A stretch of DNA of 25,947 nucleotides from VBDM01 sp035317085 (lineage in GTDB: Bacteria; Pseudomonadota; Gammaproteobacteria; Burkholderiales; SG8-39), in contig DATHHS010000007.1 in assembly GCA_035317085.1 (NCBI GenBank), positions 1 through 25,947 of the forward strand. The letters run 5' to 3'. The notes below the pieces were generated by a model. The model did no database searches and was not told where the DNA came from. It saw nothing but the letters and a program-made list of their open reading frames with translations. Both the position numbers and the translations under genes were made by a program. Numbering within the stretch: the first letter of the stretch is position 1; each line of letters opens with the position of its first letter. Positions 14,234 through 21,661 of this stretch are shown here, piece by piece.

Positions 14234-14659
14234 TCAGGCCGCGCCATTCGCGCCCGGATCGACACGGCGGAATCTCGAGAACCGCCGCCCCACGAGGCCG
14301 CCCAGGAACAGGGGCAGCGGCACCAGCAGCAGGAAATACAGAATCTCGAATGAAAGCATGTTTCGCTGGTAGACGTAATCGCGAAGATTGAGGTGGATTG
14401 CGATATCCATGACCATGCCGACCGGCAACAGCAGATAGATGGCGATCAGCCGTAACCAAAACGACGGTGCACTCCTGGCAACCAGAATACCCACGGCCCC
14501 GTAGGCAACGACGGCAACGGCTTCATAGCCGAGATAGGTTCTCCAAAGGAAGAACAGCTGCGTCACGAACGTGCAGAAAAACGGGAGCCCCAGGCCGACC
14601 AAACCGATCGCAATTCGATTCAGCGCGAGAATCGCAAGCCTTCGGGCCTCAGGCGCCAT
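14234..14659 (-). CDS. Small hypothetical membrane protein
   Basis: A 141-residue protein with four likely membrane helices (IAIGLVGLGLPFFCTFVTQL, AVAVVAYGAVGILVA, LRLIAIYLLLPVGMVMDIAI, ILYFLLLVPLPLFLGGLVG) and basic ends. Not recognised. I start it at ATG 14659 (MAPEARRLAIL), which overlaps the HIT gene stop by 11 bp; a longer frame running further into the HIT gene is unlikely. Same-strand packing suggests it follows the HIT gene on one transcript. Confidence 0.6.
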   Translation of the reverse strand: MAPEARRLAILALNRIAIGLVGLGLPFFCTFVTQLFFLWRTYLGYEAVAVVAYGAVGILVARSAPSFWLRLIAIYLLLPVGMVMDIAIHLNLRDYVYQRNMLSFEILYFLLLVPLPLFLGGLVGRRFSRFRRVDPGANGAA

Positions 14660-15029
14660 GCGCTTTCCCCGCCAGGACGCACCGGATTCCTCCTCGGGGA
14701 TCCGGAACATCGCCCTGGTAACGGGGGATCAAGTGCACATGAACGTGCATGCGGGACTGCCCTCCGGCTTTCCCGATGTTCACCCCGATGTTGTAGCCGT
14801 CCGGAGCCTGCTCCTTCTGGACAAGGCGCTGTGCCTGGTTCAGCAGCGAAAGTACCGCGTCCTGTTCATCTTCGGTCATGTCGAAGAAACTGGCGACGTG
14901 GCGTCTGGGTATGACCAGGACATGACCGCGGCTGAGCGAATTGTCGTCGTAGCGCGCGTAGGCGAGCGGATTCTCCGCCAGGACATCGCTGGGCACACAC
15001 AACTCGCAATTTGCGTCGCTGGAGCTCAT
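14649..15029 (-). CDS. HIT family protein (histidine triad hydrolase)
   Basis: A 126-residue cytoplasmic protein. The histidine triad is MHVHVHLIPR near residues 92-101, preceded by GYNIGVNIGKAGGQS, the usual nucleotide-binding segment. The N-terminus has CELCVPSDVLAENPLAYARY and GHVLVIPRRHVASFFDM, standard HIT landmarks. HIT proteins cleave nucleoside phosphoramidates or dinucleoside polyphosphates; the exact substrate is not fixed. The CxxC pair near the start could bind zinc, as in several bacterial HIT proteins. The DUF488 gene lies 30 bp upstream. Confidence 0.9.
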   Translation of the reverse strand: MSSSDANCELCVPSDVLAENPLAYARYDDNSLSRGHVLVIPRRHVASFFDMTEDEQDAVLSLLNQAQRLVQKEQAPDGYNIGVNIGKAGGQSRMHVHVHLIPRYQGDVPDPRGGIRCVLAGKAHGA

Positions 15030-15059
15030 CGTCTGAATTCCATTGTGTTCAGGGGTGGC

Positions 15060-15458
15060 TCATCGTTTCGGCGGCTCGACCCTGGCGCCTCTTTCGAGGA
15101 GCAGTGCGCGCAGCACCGACCGATGACAGTGCGCCTCGGCTTCGCAGTAACACCCCACCGAGAAGTTCGTGCGGTGCGAGAGCGCGGCGAGCAGCTCGAG
15201 GCTGTGACTGGCCTCCGGCGCGGCCATTTCGGCCCGGTACTTCCTGGCAAACGCGGCCCACTGGGCGGGCGTTCTGGCCTCTTGCGCCAGTTTCACGGTT
15301 TTATCGCTCGGCGCCAGGACGGGAAACCACACGTCGTACCAGTTCCGCGATGCGAACTCGGACTTGCGGACGCCTCGCGGAGGACGGCGTACCGTTCCGA
15401 TGCGAGTGCCTTCGTTCCCGCTTCTCGCGCTCCCAAGCCTTACGACGCGGATGACCAT
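15060..15458 (-). CDS. DUF488 family protein
   Basis: A 132-residue protein with the DUF488 pattern: an N-terminal MVIRVVRLGSAR strand, TVRRPPRGVRKSEFASRNWYDVWFPVLAPS, and the late FSVGCYCEAEAHCHRSVLRALL motif where conserved Cys and His residues cluster (CYC...CHRSVL). The family's biochemistry is not settled. Its ATG follows the stop of the GFA gene with no gap, so the two are translated from one message. Confidence 0.85.
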   Translation of the reverse strand: MVIRVVRLGSARSGNEGTRIGTVRRPPRGVRKSEFASRNWYDVWFPVLAPSDKTVKLAQEARTPAQWAAFARKYRAEMAAPEASHSLELLAALSHRTNFSVGCYCEAEAHCHRSVLRALLLERGARVEPPKR

Positions 15459-15890
15459 TCAGGCGCGGCTTTCGATGAACTCGACATCGGCAATCCAGTT
15501 GCGCTTGCGTCGCGCGAGGCGGGAGTCTTTCCCTTCGCCATCGAAGCTTGCCGACGCGCGACGTAGGAGCGAGGGATCAACGCCTTCGAAGGCGTTGACG
15601 CTGACCACCGCGTAAAGATGGCCGTCGATCCGGCTGGTGACGACGGACACTATGCCGCACCGGGCGCAGGTGTGGAACTCCGCGGTCCGGGTGCCGAACG
15701 CGTACCTGGATACGAGCGAGGGATCCTTGATCGCTACCTTCAGAGCGCCGCCTGGATTGGAGGTCCACACGCCGCCGTGCTTGATGCAAAAGGAGCAGGT
15801 GCAGGTGCGCGCCGGAATTTCGGCGGGATCAGGCTCCCAGGTGAGGGAGAAGGAGATGTTCCCGCAGTGGCATTTGCCGTGGATCAACAT
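15459..15890 (-). CDS. GFA family zinc protein (CENP-V/GFA fold)
   Basis: A 143-residue protein with the GFA zinc ligands: CHCG at residues 7-10, CTCSFC at about 30-35 and CARCG at about 75-79. Founding members were described as glutathione-dependent formaldehyde-activating enzymes, but most of the family has no proven activity. GNISFSLTWEP and the closing YAVVSVNAFEGVDPS block fit the family. It is directly joined to the downstream DUF488 gene. Confidence 0.88.
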   Translation of the reverse strand: MLIHGKCHCGNISFSLTWEPDPAEIPARTCTCSFCIKHGGVWTSNPGGALKVAIKDPSLVSRYAFGTRTAEFHTCARCGIVSVVTSRIDGHLYAVVSVNAFEGVDPSLLRRASASFDGEGKDSRLARRKRNWIADVEFIESRA

Positions 15891-15893
15891 GGT

Positions 15894-16205
15894 TTACTTT
15901 CGTGTCCTAAAAACCTGCGCACGCTGCTCGGGCGTCAGGTTGTAGAACATCCGGCATACGGCCTCGGCGTCGTGGTCGTTCACGCCGTAGGGCCACGCGC
16001 ACTCGGGAGTAATCACCACGCTCTCGCCTCCTCCAGCCGAGTTGGACGCATGGAACCCGGAACCAGCGAACCCGCCCAGAATCAATGTCCAAAATGCCGC
16101 GGCCAGGACCGCGAGGAAGGTCAATGAGACTACGATCGCCCATTTGATTACGGCATAGACCCTCGGAAACCGTATCGGCTCCGAGTCAGCAATGACCGGT
16201 TTCAT
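15894..16205 (-). CDS. Hypothetical single-pass membrane protein
   Basis: A 103-residue protein: a hydrophilic N-terminus, one long hydrophobic helix at about residues 20-48 (KWAIVVSLTFLAVLAAAFWT), a Gly/Ser-rich linker and a C-terminal domain with two Cys (PECAWPYG, AVCRMFYNLTPEQRAQVF). The last block resembles a small helical motif but I do not recognise the family. It lies 3 bp upstream of the GFA gene on the same strand. Confidence 0.6.
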   Translation of the reverse strand: MKPVIADSEPIRFPRVYAVIKWAIVVSLTFLAVLAAAFWTLILGGFAGSGFHASNSAGGGESVVITPECAWPYGVNDHDAEAVCRMFYNLTPEQRAQVFRTRK

Positions 16206-16229
16206 GTGTGGACCTCTTCCGAGCGCTGA

Positions 16230-16658
16230 TCAGCGCCTCGGGTCCGGATAAAGCGCTGCAAATGTTTCGAGACAAAGCCAGGCAAAATGGAACGCAATAG
16301 CCGCTCGGACAATTCCGAGCGCCCCCATCGACTCGAATACATCCAGTGAAGAGAGAGCCGCGATCAGAGGGGGACAGTGAGCCAGTGCTCCAACCACATT
16401 CCATTTCCTCGCGTTCACCTGACCCGAGCCAAGTACCAGCAATGCCGCAATAATCGTCATCAACAGATAAGCCTGGATCAGCCCTACCCAGACCATGGGG
16501 TTCTGCTGCATGAAACCAAACAGGCCGGTTCCCGTCATCCAGCCGGCGGTTGTCGCGACAGCACTTCCCAACGCAACCAGCATCAAAATCGTGCCATGGA
16601 TTCGCAGCAGCCACCGCCGGAACGCGGCAATACTCGAAGCAGGTCGGGGAGTCGTCAA
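16230..16658 (-). CDS. Hypothetical four-helix membrane protein
   Basis: A 142-residue protein with four hydrophobic segments (GTILMLVALGSAVATTAGWM, VWVGLIQAYLLMTIIAALLV, WNVVGALAHCPPLIAALSSL, GIVRAAIAFHFAWLCLETFA). Not recognised. It sits between two other small genes on the same strand with short gaps. It has no enzymatic motif. Confidence 0.6.
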   Translation of the reverse strand: MTTPRPASSIAAFRRWLLRIHGTILMLVALGSAVATTAGWMTGTGLFGFMQQNPMVWVGLIQAYLLMTIIAALLVLGSGQVNARKWNVVGALAHCPPLIAALSSLDVFESMGALGIVRAAIAFHFAWLCLETFAALYPDPRR

Positions 16659-16667
16659 GCAGCGCGC

Positions 16668-17093
16668 TCACAGGAGGGATTCAACGTACTCGCGCGGGAA
16701 GCCGAGTTGATTGAGGACGCTTTGCAGGCGCGCCGCGTATTCCGGGTTTCGCTCCTCCGGGTTCGGCGCCTCGGGCAGGTTGAAGCAAAGTGCCGGTAAA
16801 GGCAGACCCTCCAGCGTTCGTGCCACGACAGCTTCCGGCTTGTAGTGCTCCAGACCCGGGCCGCCGTAAAGCACGTCGAGGTCGGCATGGGTGAGTGACA
16901 TGAGCATTCCAAATGCCTTGGCGCCTTTGGATGGCACGAGCGTAGCGCGTTGGCCGATTCGAAGGGCGAAGTCAGTGACACTTGCCCGACGCGGGTTGGA
17001 GGGCGTCACTCCGCTTTTGCGAAGGACCGACTCGTCCATGAATAGGCCGTAGAAGAACGCGTCGACTCTGCGATTGCCCAACTGTGTGGTCAC
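16668..17093 (-). CDS. Gamma-glutamylcyclotransferase-like (AIG2 fold) protein
   Basis: A 141-residue protein starting at GTG. FFYGLFMDESVLRKSGV resembles the opening YG(S/T)xxx substrate-loop of the gamma-glutamylcyclotransferase/AIG2 fold, KAFGMLMSLTHADLDVLYGGPGLEHYKPEAV matches the later block where the dipeptide's chain is cut, and the C-terminal NPEYAARLQSVLNQLGFPREYVES is a helical tail. In this family a Glu in the central block is catalytic; here EHYKPEAV holds candidates. Substrate unknown. Confidence is moderate because the opening motif is not the canonical YGSN. Confidence 0.65.
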   Translation of the reverse strand: MTTQLGNRRVDAFFYGLFMDESVLRKSGVTPSNPRRASVTDFALRIGQRATLVPSKGAKAFGMLMSLTHADLDVLYGGPGLEHYKPEAVVARTLEGLPLPALCFNLPEAPNPEERNPEYAARLQSVLNQLGFPREYVESLL

Positions 17094-17144
17094 GGCGATG
17101 CCTAGCGTTCGCCTTCAGCCCAGCCACTGAATCACCGGAACCTC

Positions 17145-17492
17145 CTATTTGTTCTTTATCAGGTCGTACGTAATATCAGGATTCAACCCGATCGGCCAAT
17201 ATACGAAGGCGTAAGGCGGCCAGAATATCGAAACCACGCGAAACTTGGCTGGCAGTTTTCCCTCCTTGGTCACCATTCCGTCTTTCTCGAGCCTGTATCG
17301 AATACCTGCCACTGCTGTCCAGAAGAATGGCGTTGTATCAACCGTTCCGTCGTTTTGAACCTGCACCGGTTCGGGACGCTCGTGAAGGTAGAGCCTGGAG
17401 CCTTCCGGCACTACGAAGTGTCCCGTTGTCGAGCAGCCGGCGAGGAACCCGCTCACGATGGCCATGCACAGCAGCTTATGTGGTTTTCCCAT
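17145..17492 (-). CDS. Small lipoprotein, unknown function
   Basis: A 115-residue lipoprotein: MGKPHKLLCMAIVSGFLAGC has a lipobox LAGC at residues 17-20. I start at ATG 17492, which has AAGGA 7 nt upstream; an in-frame ATG at 17537 would add a charged leader before the signal and is less likely. The mature part is rich in aromatic residues with a hydrophobic C-terminal stretch (SIFWPPYAFVYWPIGLNPD). Not recognised. Its upstream region abuts a GGCTAAC heptamer at the end of the preceding gene (see findings). Confidence 0.65.
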   Translation of the reverse strand: MGKPHKLLCMAIVSGFLAGCSTTGHFVVPEGSRLYLHERPEPVQVQNDGTVDTTPFFWTAVAGIRYRLEKDGMVTKEGKLPAKFRVVSIFWPPYAFVYWPIGLNPDITYDLIKNK

Positions 17493-17546
17493 TGTGTATT
17501 CCTTTGTGGTTTTTTCCAGATCCGCCGCTCGTTTCATTGCGCGGCG

Positions 17547-17909
17547 TTAGCCATCGCCCAAGTGTGGTGTTGCCGTCGGTACGCGTTTTTGGCGGTCAGT
17601 TGCATAAGCGGCAACTAATAGAGGGGTTGCTAACAAGAGGCCGATTTCCCAACCAATGTAGATTGCTGTGCCAGTGTAGCAAGCTATCAGTATGAATGCC
17701 CAAAGCGGAAAAGCCTCTGGTTCAGGAAAACGGCGCAATACCGCGTACGAAAATAATCCACAGGGAACCACAAAGAGTATGCCTCCCAGAACGATGTACC
17801 ACGAAGTAATTCGCCCTAAGAACCCGCCGGCAACGAGCGCGAGCGCGAATAGCGCGGCGATACTAGCGTAGGCCCAGCCAGCTATTCGATATAACCGGAC
17901 AGGAGTCAT
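17547..17909 (-). CDS. Hypothetical small membrane protein
   Basis: A 120-residue protein with four likely membrane helices (YASIAALFALALVAGGFLG, WYIVLGGILFVVPCGLFSYA, LWAFILIACYTGTAIYIGWE, IGLLLATPLLVAAYA). Not recognised. I choose ATG 17909 (MTPVRLYRIAGW); upstream in-frame ATGs exist but the sequence there looks untranslated. The stop TAA lies in GGCTAAC, an attC-like half core. Local base composition is lower in G+C than the core genes. Confidence 0.55.
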   Translation of the reverse strand: MTPVRLYRIAGWAYASIAALFALALVAGGFLGRITSWYIVLGGILFVVPCGLFSYAVLRRFPEPEAFPLWAFILIACYTGTAIYIGWEIGLLLATPLLVAAYATDRQKRVPTATPHLGDG

Positions 17910-17955
17910 TGAGATGCGATCAGCGGCGAGACAATGTTGTGATTCTCTACTAAAA

Positions 17956-18354
17956 TCAACATCCGCTTTTGCAAACGTGGTTGAGCAGTGCAAGAAGAGT
18001 TGCCGCGACGACGAACCCAATGAGATTGCCAAGTAGCAACCAGGTTCTCTTTCCGCTGAACTCTTTGCGCTCGATGTGCGCGATTTGCTCATATGGAATC
18101 CGCGCCGACTGTGCCTGACCGTCGTCGATAGTGCCCAGGATCGCATCCGCCTCCAATGCTTCGACCCGAATTTTGATTTGCTCGCCGTTGTTTGTCGTTA
18201 TGAGCAATCGATCACCCACTCGCAAGCCACCAGCCTTTCCGGCGGTCGCGAGCTGCACAGCGTCGCGACCTTCCGCAACAACCCGCATGTTGTAACAGCC
18301 CGCAATACTGAAGGAAAGCAGTATCAACAATGTACGCTTCAGGAGTCGCCTCAC
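17956..18354 (-). CDS. Small lipoprotein with C-terminal membrane helix
   Basis: A 132-residue protein starting at GTG. MRRLLKRTLLILLSFSIAGC is a lipoprotein signal (IAGC lipobox at 17-20). A beta-rich middle part (GLRVGDRLLITTNNGEQIKI and SARIPYEQIAHIERKEF) resembles small SH3/LSM-like periplasmic folds, followed by a hydrophobic helix (LLGNLIGFVVAATLLALLNH) near the end. Not recognised beyond that. GGGAG is 8 nt before the GTG. It is one of three small lipoprotein genes in a row. Confidence 0.65.
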   Translation of the reverse strand: MRRLLKRTLLILLSFSIAGCYNMRVVAEGRDAVQLATAGKAGGLRVGDRLLITTNNGEQIKIRVEALEADAILGTIDDGQAQSARIPYEQIAHIERKEFSGKRTWLLLGNLIGFVVAATLLALLNHVCKSGC

Positions 18355-18410
18355 GAGTCACTCTCCCGATTTCGCGGATAGGCGCCTGCGTCCGCTCTTC
18401 GAACATATTG

Positions 18411-18731
18411 TTAGCCGGCGTCATGGCCTTTGCTTGGTACGCACGGCCCTTCCTTTTCCAACCAATAGAGAGTATTTCCAATCACAACAATTGATCCGGA
18501 GACTACAGCAGTGACCGGGCCCACAGCAGCAATTGCGGCGAGACAAGCTCCGGCACTGCCGCTGCTGCACCAACCGACGCTGTTCGAGGGGAGGACAGCT
18601 AACACCAGTTTTCTGGTCTTGATACTGCAATCAGAATCGTAGACCTCGACCCTTTTCGGGTAGTAGACGCAGGCGGAAATGAGCAAGGCCGGCCCGATGA
18701 TCGTTGCGCATTTTCCAAGAGCGCGGAACAT
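18411..18731 (-). CDS. Small lipoprotein, unknown function
   Basis: A 106-residue protein; MFRALGKCATIIGPALLISAC gives a lipobox ISAC at residues 18-21. The mature part has several Cys (SDCSIKTRK, GWCSSGSAGACLAAIA) and a hydrophobic stretch (AAIAAVGPVTAVVSGSIVVI) that could insert in a membrane. Not recognised. The GNAT gene ends 18 bp upstream on the same strand. The stop TAA again lies in GGCTAAC. Confidence 0.6.
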   Translation of the reverse strand: MFRALGKCATIIGPALLISACVYYPKRVEVYDSDCSIKTRKLVLAVLPSNSVGWCSSGSAGACLAAIAAVGPVTAVVSGSIVVIGNTLYWLEKEGPCVPSKGHDAG

Positions 18732-18749
18732 GATCGGCGCTCCGAAGTC

Positions 18750-19250
18750 TCACGCTTCCGGATACACGGTGTAGCGGACGAAGTCGCTATGCGGCGTGAA
18801 CTTGTCATACAGGCCCCGGGCGCGGTAGTTGTTCAGCCTGGTGTGCCAATAGAGCCTGGACCAGCCCTCGCGCTTCGTTTCGGCCACTAGCCAGCCGATC
18901 AGCAGCTCGCCAACCCCGGCCGCGCGTTGCGCGGGATCGACGAACAGGTCGCCCAGGTAGCAGACCGGGGTGAGGCCCAGCGTGTGTTCGTGGACGACGT
19001 AGTTGGCGATGCCGATGACGCCGTCCTTTCGATGTTCGGCGACGATCGCATGGATGGGCGACGCGTCGTCCATGATACGCGCCCACGTGTGGCGGGTGAG
19101 CGGCTCCGACGGGGTGCGCTTGTAGAAGAGGCAGTAGCCGTCGAACAACTCGCGCCAGCGCTTCTCGTCTCGCGGTGCGGCCCGGCGAATAATCACCTTA
19201 GGAGGAAGAGCTTGATCTTCATCCGATTTGGTGGACCCTTTGCTGGGCAT
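18750..19250 (-). CDS. GNAT family N-acetyltransferase, start supplied by an IS end
   Basis: A 166-residue protein (146-150 if the IS part is removed). The GNAT fold is visible in VIIRRAAPRDEKRWRELFDG, IGIANYVVHEH, YLGDLFVDPAQRAAGVGELL (acetyl-CoA loop, with the Arg-Ala-Ala-Gly-Val-Gly form of the Q/RxxGxG/A motif) and SRLYWHTRLNNYRARGLYDKF. It transfers acetyl from acetyl-CoA to an unknown amine. The first 16 codons (MPSKGSTKSDED...) come from the terminal sequence of the IS copy at 19213-19908, so the native start was lost or replaced; GTG 19196 is an alternative start without a clear Shine-Dalgarno. Confidence 0.85.
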   Translation of the reverse strand: MPSKGSTKSDEDQALPPKVIIRRAAPRDEKRWRELFDGYCLFYKRTPSEPLTRHTWARIMDDASPIHAIVAEHRKDGVIGIANYVVHEHTLGLTPVCYLGDLFVDPAQRAAGVGELLIGWLVAETKREGWSRLYWHTRLNNYRARGLYDKFTPHSDFVRYTVYPEA

Positions 19251-19908
19251 TGGCCAAGCATTCGAACTCGACCGGGGAATGATAGCCCAGGCTGGAGTGG
19301 ATGCGCTCGATCCGGAGGCTCAGTTACTCGTCGTTGCGCCGGCGCTGGCTGCCGTCTCTGGCCAGCTAGGCGTAGAACCCGCTCCTTGAGACCTTGTAGC
19401 GCCGGCAAAGAAACGCCACGCCGTACCGCGCGCGGTTGTTCGGCTATGAACTCGAACTTCGCCTTCGGCGTTCGATATTGAAGCGGATGGCTTTTTTAAG
19501 AGGTCGTGCTCCACCTCGAGAGCGGCCAGCTTCCTCTCCAGCGTCCGCACCTCGCGACGGGCTTGGACCTTCGCCTCCAGCTGCTTGACTTGGCGCTTGA
19601 GCGAGCGCTTCTCAGCATCGGCCTTCGGTGCCCTCAGCACCTTCGGCAACCTCAAGCCGGCGGCCTCGGCCGCCGGCTTGAGCCTGCCTTCCCGATAATC
19701 CTTCTTCCACTTGGAAAGCATGAACGGATGAATATCCAGCACGTACGCCACGTCCTGCGTCTGGATCTCCGGGTGATTGGCCAGCTTGACCGCCTGAATC
19801 TTTGAACTCAAGCGTGTAGCGATGAACCTTCTTCGGCCCAACTGGTGCTGCCATGAAACACCTCCTCAATCGTTAGGTCGAGGTGTCCACTTTATCGAAT
19901 GAGGTTCC
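19213..19908 (-). mobile_element. IS3-family element, internally deleted relative of the IS at 24602-25940
   Basis: Both ends match the full copy at 24602-25940 (left end TGATCTTCATCCGATTTGG, right end CGAATGAGGTTCC), but 645 bp of orfB are gone. The break lies at TGGATGCGCT (19298-19307), a 10-bp sequence that the full copy carries twice (24687-24696 and 25332-25341), so deletion between short direct repeats is the likely cause. orfA is shifted by an extra T near 19801 and one A is lost at the frameshift site near 19490-19496, so no active transposase remains. Its left end runs into the GNAT gene and its right end into an attC half-site. Confidence 0.85.
19320..19854 (-). pseudogene. Broken IS3-family transposase orfA/orfB (deleted copy)
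   Basis: The orfA sequence KIQAVKLANHPEIQTQDVAY and LDIHPFMLSKWKKDYREGRL is clear and about 90% like the intact orfA at 25477-25887. The start MAAPVGPKKVHRYTLEFK is put out of frame by one inserted T near 19801. After DLLKK the frame goes to a nonsense reading because one A is missing from the A-run. Only the first part of orfB remains. It cannot make transposase. Confidence 0.85.
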
Positions 19909-19938
19909 GCGTCGCTGTGGATTGGGTGGTTAGACGTC
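19909..19938 (-). other. attC half-site (R''/L'' side) cut by the deleted IS
   Basis: Read on the - strand, the sequence after the ArsR-type gene is GACGTCTAACCACCCAATCC then ACAGCGACGC. GTCTAAC fits the integron core RYYYAAC exactly and CGAC stands where the L box ends. The IS right end follows at once. The partner half is missing on the far side of the IS. Confidence 0.6.
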
Positions 19939-19944
19939 ATCTCC

Positions 19945-20658
19945 TCACTGGCCACCAAACCGCACACCGATAGCCTCGCAAAAGACGCGTTGTCCCTTAG
20001 CCGTAACAGTGACGGCGCGCGTGCCTTCAATGCGCCGTATCCAGCCTTCTTCCAGGCTGCGTGTGCACAGTGCCGTTGCGACGGCACCAGCCAAGTGCGA
20101 TCGTCGTTCGCTCCAATCAAGGCAGGGTCGGCAAAGGACGCGAGCAGTCTTGCCGCGGCCAGCTGAAAATGAAGTGACGTCGATGCCGATTCGCCCGAAA
20201 AGCGCAACCCCGGCGTCAGTTACCACGCCAGCATCGTGTGACAACTCCACGTGACCACCGGCTACTAACGCGTCCGCGAGTGCGACGCCGAGATGGCCGG
20301 CGAGATGGTCATAGCAGGTCCGCGCCGCGCGCAGTGCTGCATCACGAGGACCGGTTACCGGGGCAGGTCGCACCGTATCCAATCTCGACGCAACTAGCAT
20401 GATGCTTTCCATCATCTGAGCGACTGCCGGCGAAGCAAGCCGGTGGTAACGATGTCGGCCCTGCTTTTCGACTTGCACGAGGCCGGCGGCGGCCATTTTA
20501 GCGAGGTGCTCGCTCGCGGTCTGGGGGGTGACGCTGGCGACCCGCGCAAGTTCAGAAGCAGTCAATGCGCGCCCATCCATCAGCGCATGCAACATACCGA
20601 CACGCGCGGGGTCGCCGGCGAGCGCGGCTATCTCAGCGAATCTGGCGTTGGTCGACAT
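19945..20658 (-). CDS. ArsR/SmtB-type winged-helix regulator
   Basis: A 237-residue regulator. Residues about 5-85 are a winged helix-turn-helix (FAEIAALAGDPARVGMLHAL, ALTASELARVASVTPQTASE, HLAKMAAAGLVQVEKQGRHR), with the layout of ArsR family repressors. The C-terminal 140 residues are longer than in simple ArsR proteins and hold several Cys and His (ARTCYDHLAG, CRPCLDW) that could sense a metal or thiol. It is divergent from the TauE/SafE permease, 119 bp away, so it probably controls that gene. ATG 20658 (MSTNARFAE) and ATG 20673 (MPRNNMSTN) are both possible. Confidence 0.85.
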   Translation of the reverse strand: MSTNARFAEIAALAGDPARVGMLHALMDGRALTASELARVASVTPQTASEHLAKMAAAGLVQVEKQGRHRYHRLASPAVAQMMESIMLVASRLDTVRPAPVTGPRDAALRAARTCYDHLAGHLGVALADALVAGGHVELSHDAGVVTDAGVALFGRIGIDVTSFSAGRGKTARVLCRPCLDWSERRSHLAGAVATALCTRSLEEGWIRRIEGTRAVTVTAKGQRVFCEAIGVRFGGQ

Positions 20659-20701
20659 GTTATTTCGAGGCATGAGCTTACGCCATTCGCCGTCTGGATG
20701 C

Positions 20702-20740
20702 TTCGGTTGCCACCGAAACACCCTTCCCCTTATTGGGGGC
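20702..20740. promoter_or_regulatory. Divergent promoter region with inverted repeats (candidate operator)
   Basis: Between the ArsR-type gene and the permease gene, TTCGGT-tgcc-ACCGAA (20702-20717) is a perfect 6-bp inverted repeat and CCCC-ttatt-GGGG (20726-20738) a second one. Winged-helix ArsR repressors bind such short dyads in divergent promoters. No clear -35/-10 pair was seen, so the exact promoter is open. Confidence 0.45.
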
Positions 20741-20777
20741 ACAGTGTCGCCACGTACCGAATAGTCTGGAAAATAGG

Positions 20778-21530
20778 ATGCTTGATACAAACGTCATTGT
20801 CGTCGTAGCAAGCACTTTTTTACTCGCGGGCATGGTGAAGGGGGTAATCGGGCTCGGCCTGCCAGCGGTTACTCTTGCTGTGCTAACAGTTGCGTTCGAT
20901 CTACCCAGCGCAATGTCCCTGCTACTGGTGCCATCATTCGTGACAAATCTCTGGCAGGCATCGGTCGGCGGTCATGGTAAGGCGATCTTGCTTCGGCTCT
21001 GGCCGTTTCTCGTTATGGCCACCGTGACGGTTTGGGTTGGCGCCCAAGCGCTAACGCGCATAGACCTTTCGCTGCTTACCGCGCTTCTTGGTGTTCTACT
21101 CGTAACATACTCGATGGTGACCTTGCGGGGAATCCAACTGACAATCCCCGCACGTCACGAGACATGGGTCGGTACTTTGGTTGGAGCCGCGAATGGGGTG
21201 TTGACTGGTATGACGGGTTCTTCCGTCGTGCCAGGCGTGATGTTTCTTCAGGCTATCGGGCTCCCACGGGACATGCTCATCCAGGCAATGGGAATGTTGT
21301 TTACGGCGTCTACTTTGGCGCTTGCGGTCGCATTGCAAAAAGCCAACATTCTAACTATCGCGCACGGCATTCTTTCCTTCGGTGCCGTACTTCCCGCAAT
21401 ACTCGGGATGATCTTGGGTCAACGTGTTCGAAGTACTCTGTCCGAGCGACGGTTTCGAAAGGTTTTCTTTGTCATGCTTCTGGTTCTCGGCGCTTACATT
21501 GTTGCTAGCGCACTGGCATCTTTTGCGTAG
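20778..21530 (+). CDS. Sulfite exporter TauE/SafE family permease
   Basis: A 250-residue inner-membrane protein with about eight hydrophobic segments. It has the duplicated TauE/SafE signature: GMVKGVIGLGLPAVTLAVL in the first half and GAANGVLTGMTGSSVVPGVM in the second. Members export sulfite, sulfoacetate or related anions, or act as generic small-anion transporters; the substrate here is not visible. It is the only + strand gene in the 13.4-25.9 kb region and is divergent from an ArsR-type regulator, an arrangement typical of a substrate-induced exporter. ATG 20778 has GGA and AGG upstream but a weak Shine-Dalgarno. Confidence 0.88.
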   Translation: MLDTNVIVVVASTFLLAGMVKGVIGLGLPAVTLAVLTVAFDLPSAMSLLLVPSFVTNLWQASVGGHGKAILLRLWPFLVMATVTVWVGAQALTRIDLSLLTALLGVLLVTYSMVTLRGIQLTIPARHETWVGTLVGAANGVLTGMTGSSVVPGVMFLQAIGLPRDMLIQAMGMLFTASTLALAVALQKANILTIAHGILSFGAVLPAILGMILGQRVRSTLSERRFRKVFFVMLLVLGAYIVASALASFA

Positions 21531-21555
21531 CAACCGTTCAGCCGGGTAGCAATCA

Positions 21556-21600
21556 GGGCCGGGTCCACATTTCTGGAAAAGCGGGCCCGGCCTAATTTAT
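21556..21600 (+). terminator. Possible terminator after the permease gene
   Basis: GGCCGGG (21557-21563) pairs with CCCGGCC (21586-21592) across a 22-nt loop, followed by TAATTTATTTT. The loop is long, so the hairpin is only moderately convincing. It lies between the convergent permease and GST genes. Confidence 0.45.
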
Positions 21601-21661
21601 TTTGCTCATCGAAGAAGCCATCTGCCGAACGTGGTGACAAAGAATCCTGCGGGCAACGCCG

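Noticed and set aside
13762..14265. Long 5' extension of the SnoaL-like gene on the - strand
   Set aside because: It fully overlaps the better-supported membrane protein frame, and the SnoaL fold starts at ATG 13761.
21531..21661. A further attC between the permease and GST genes
   Set aside because: No RYYYAAC/GTTRRRY pair in the needed orientation; the hairpin there looks like a terminator.
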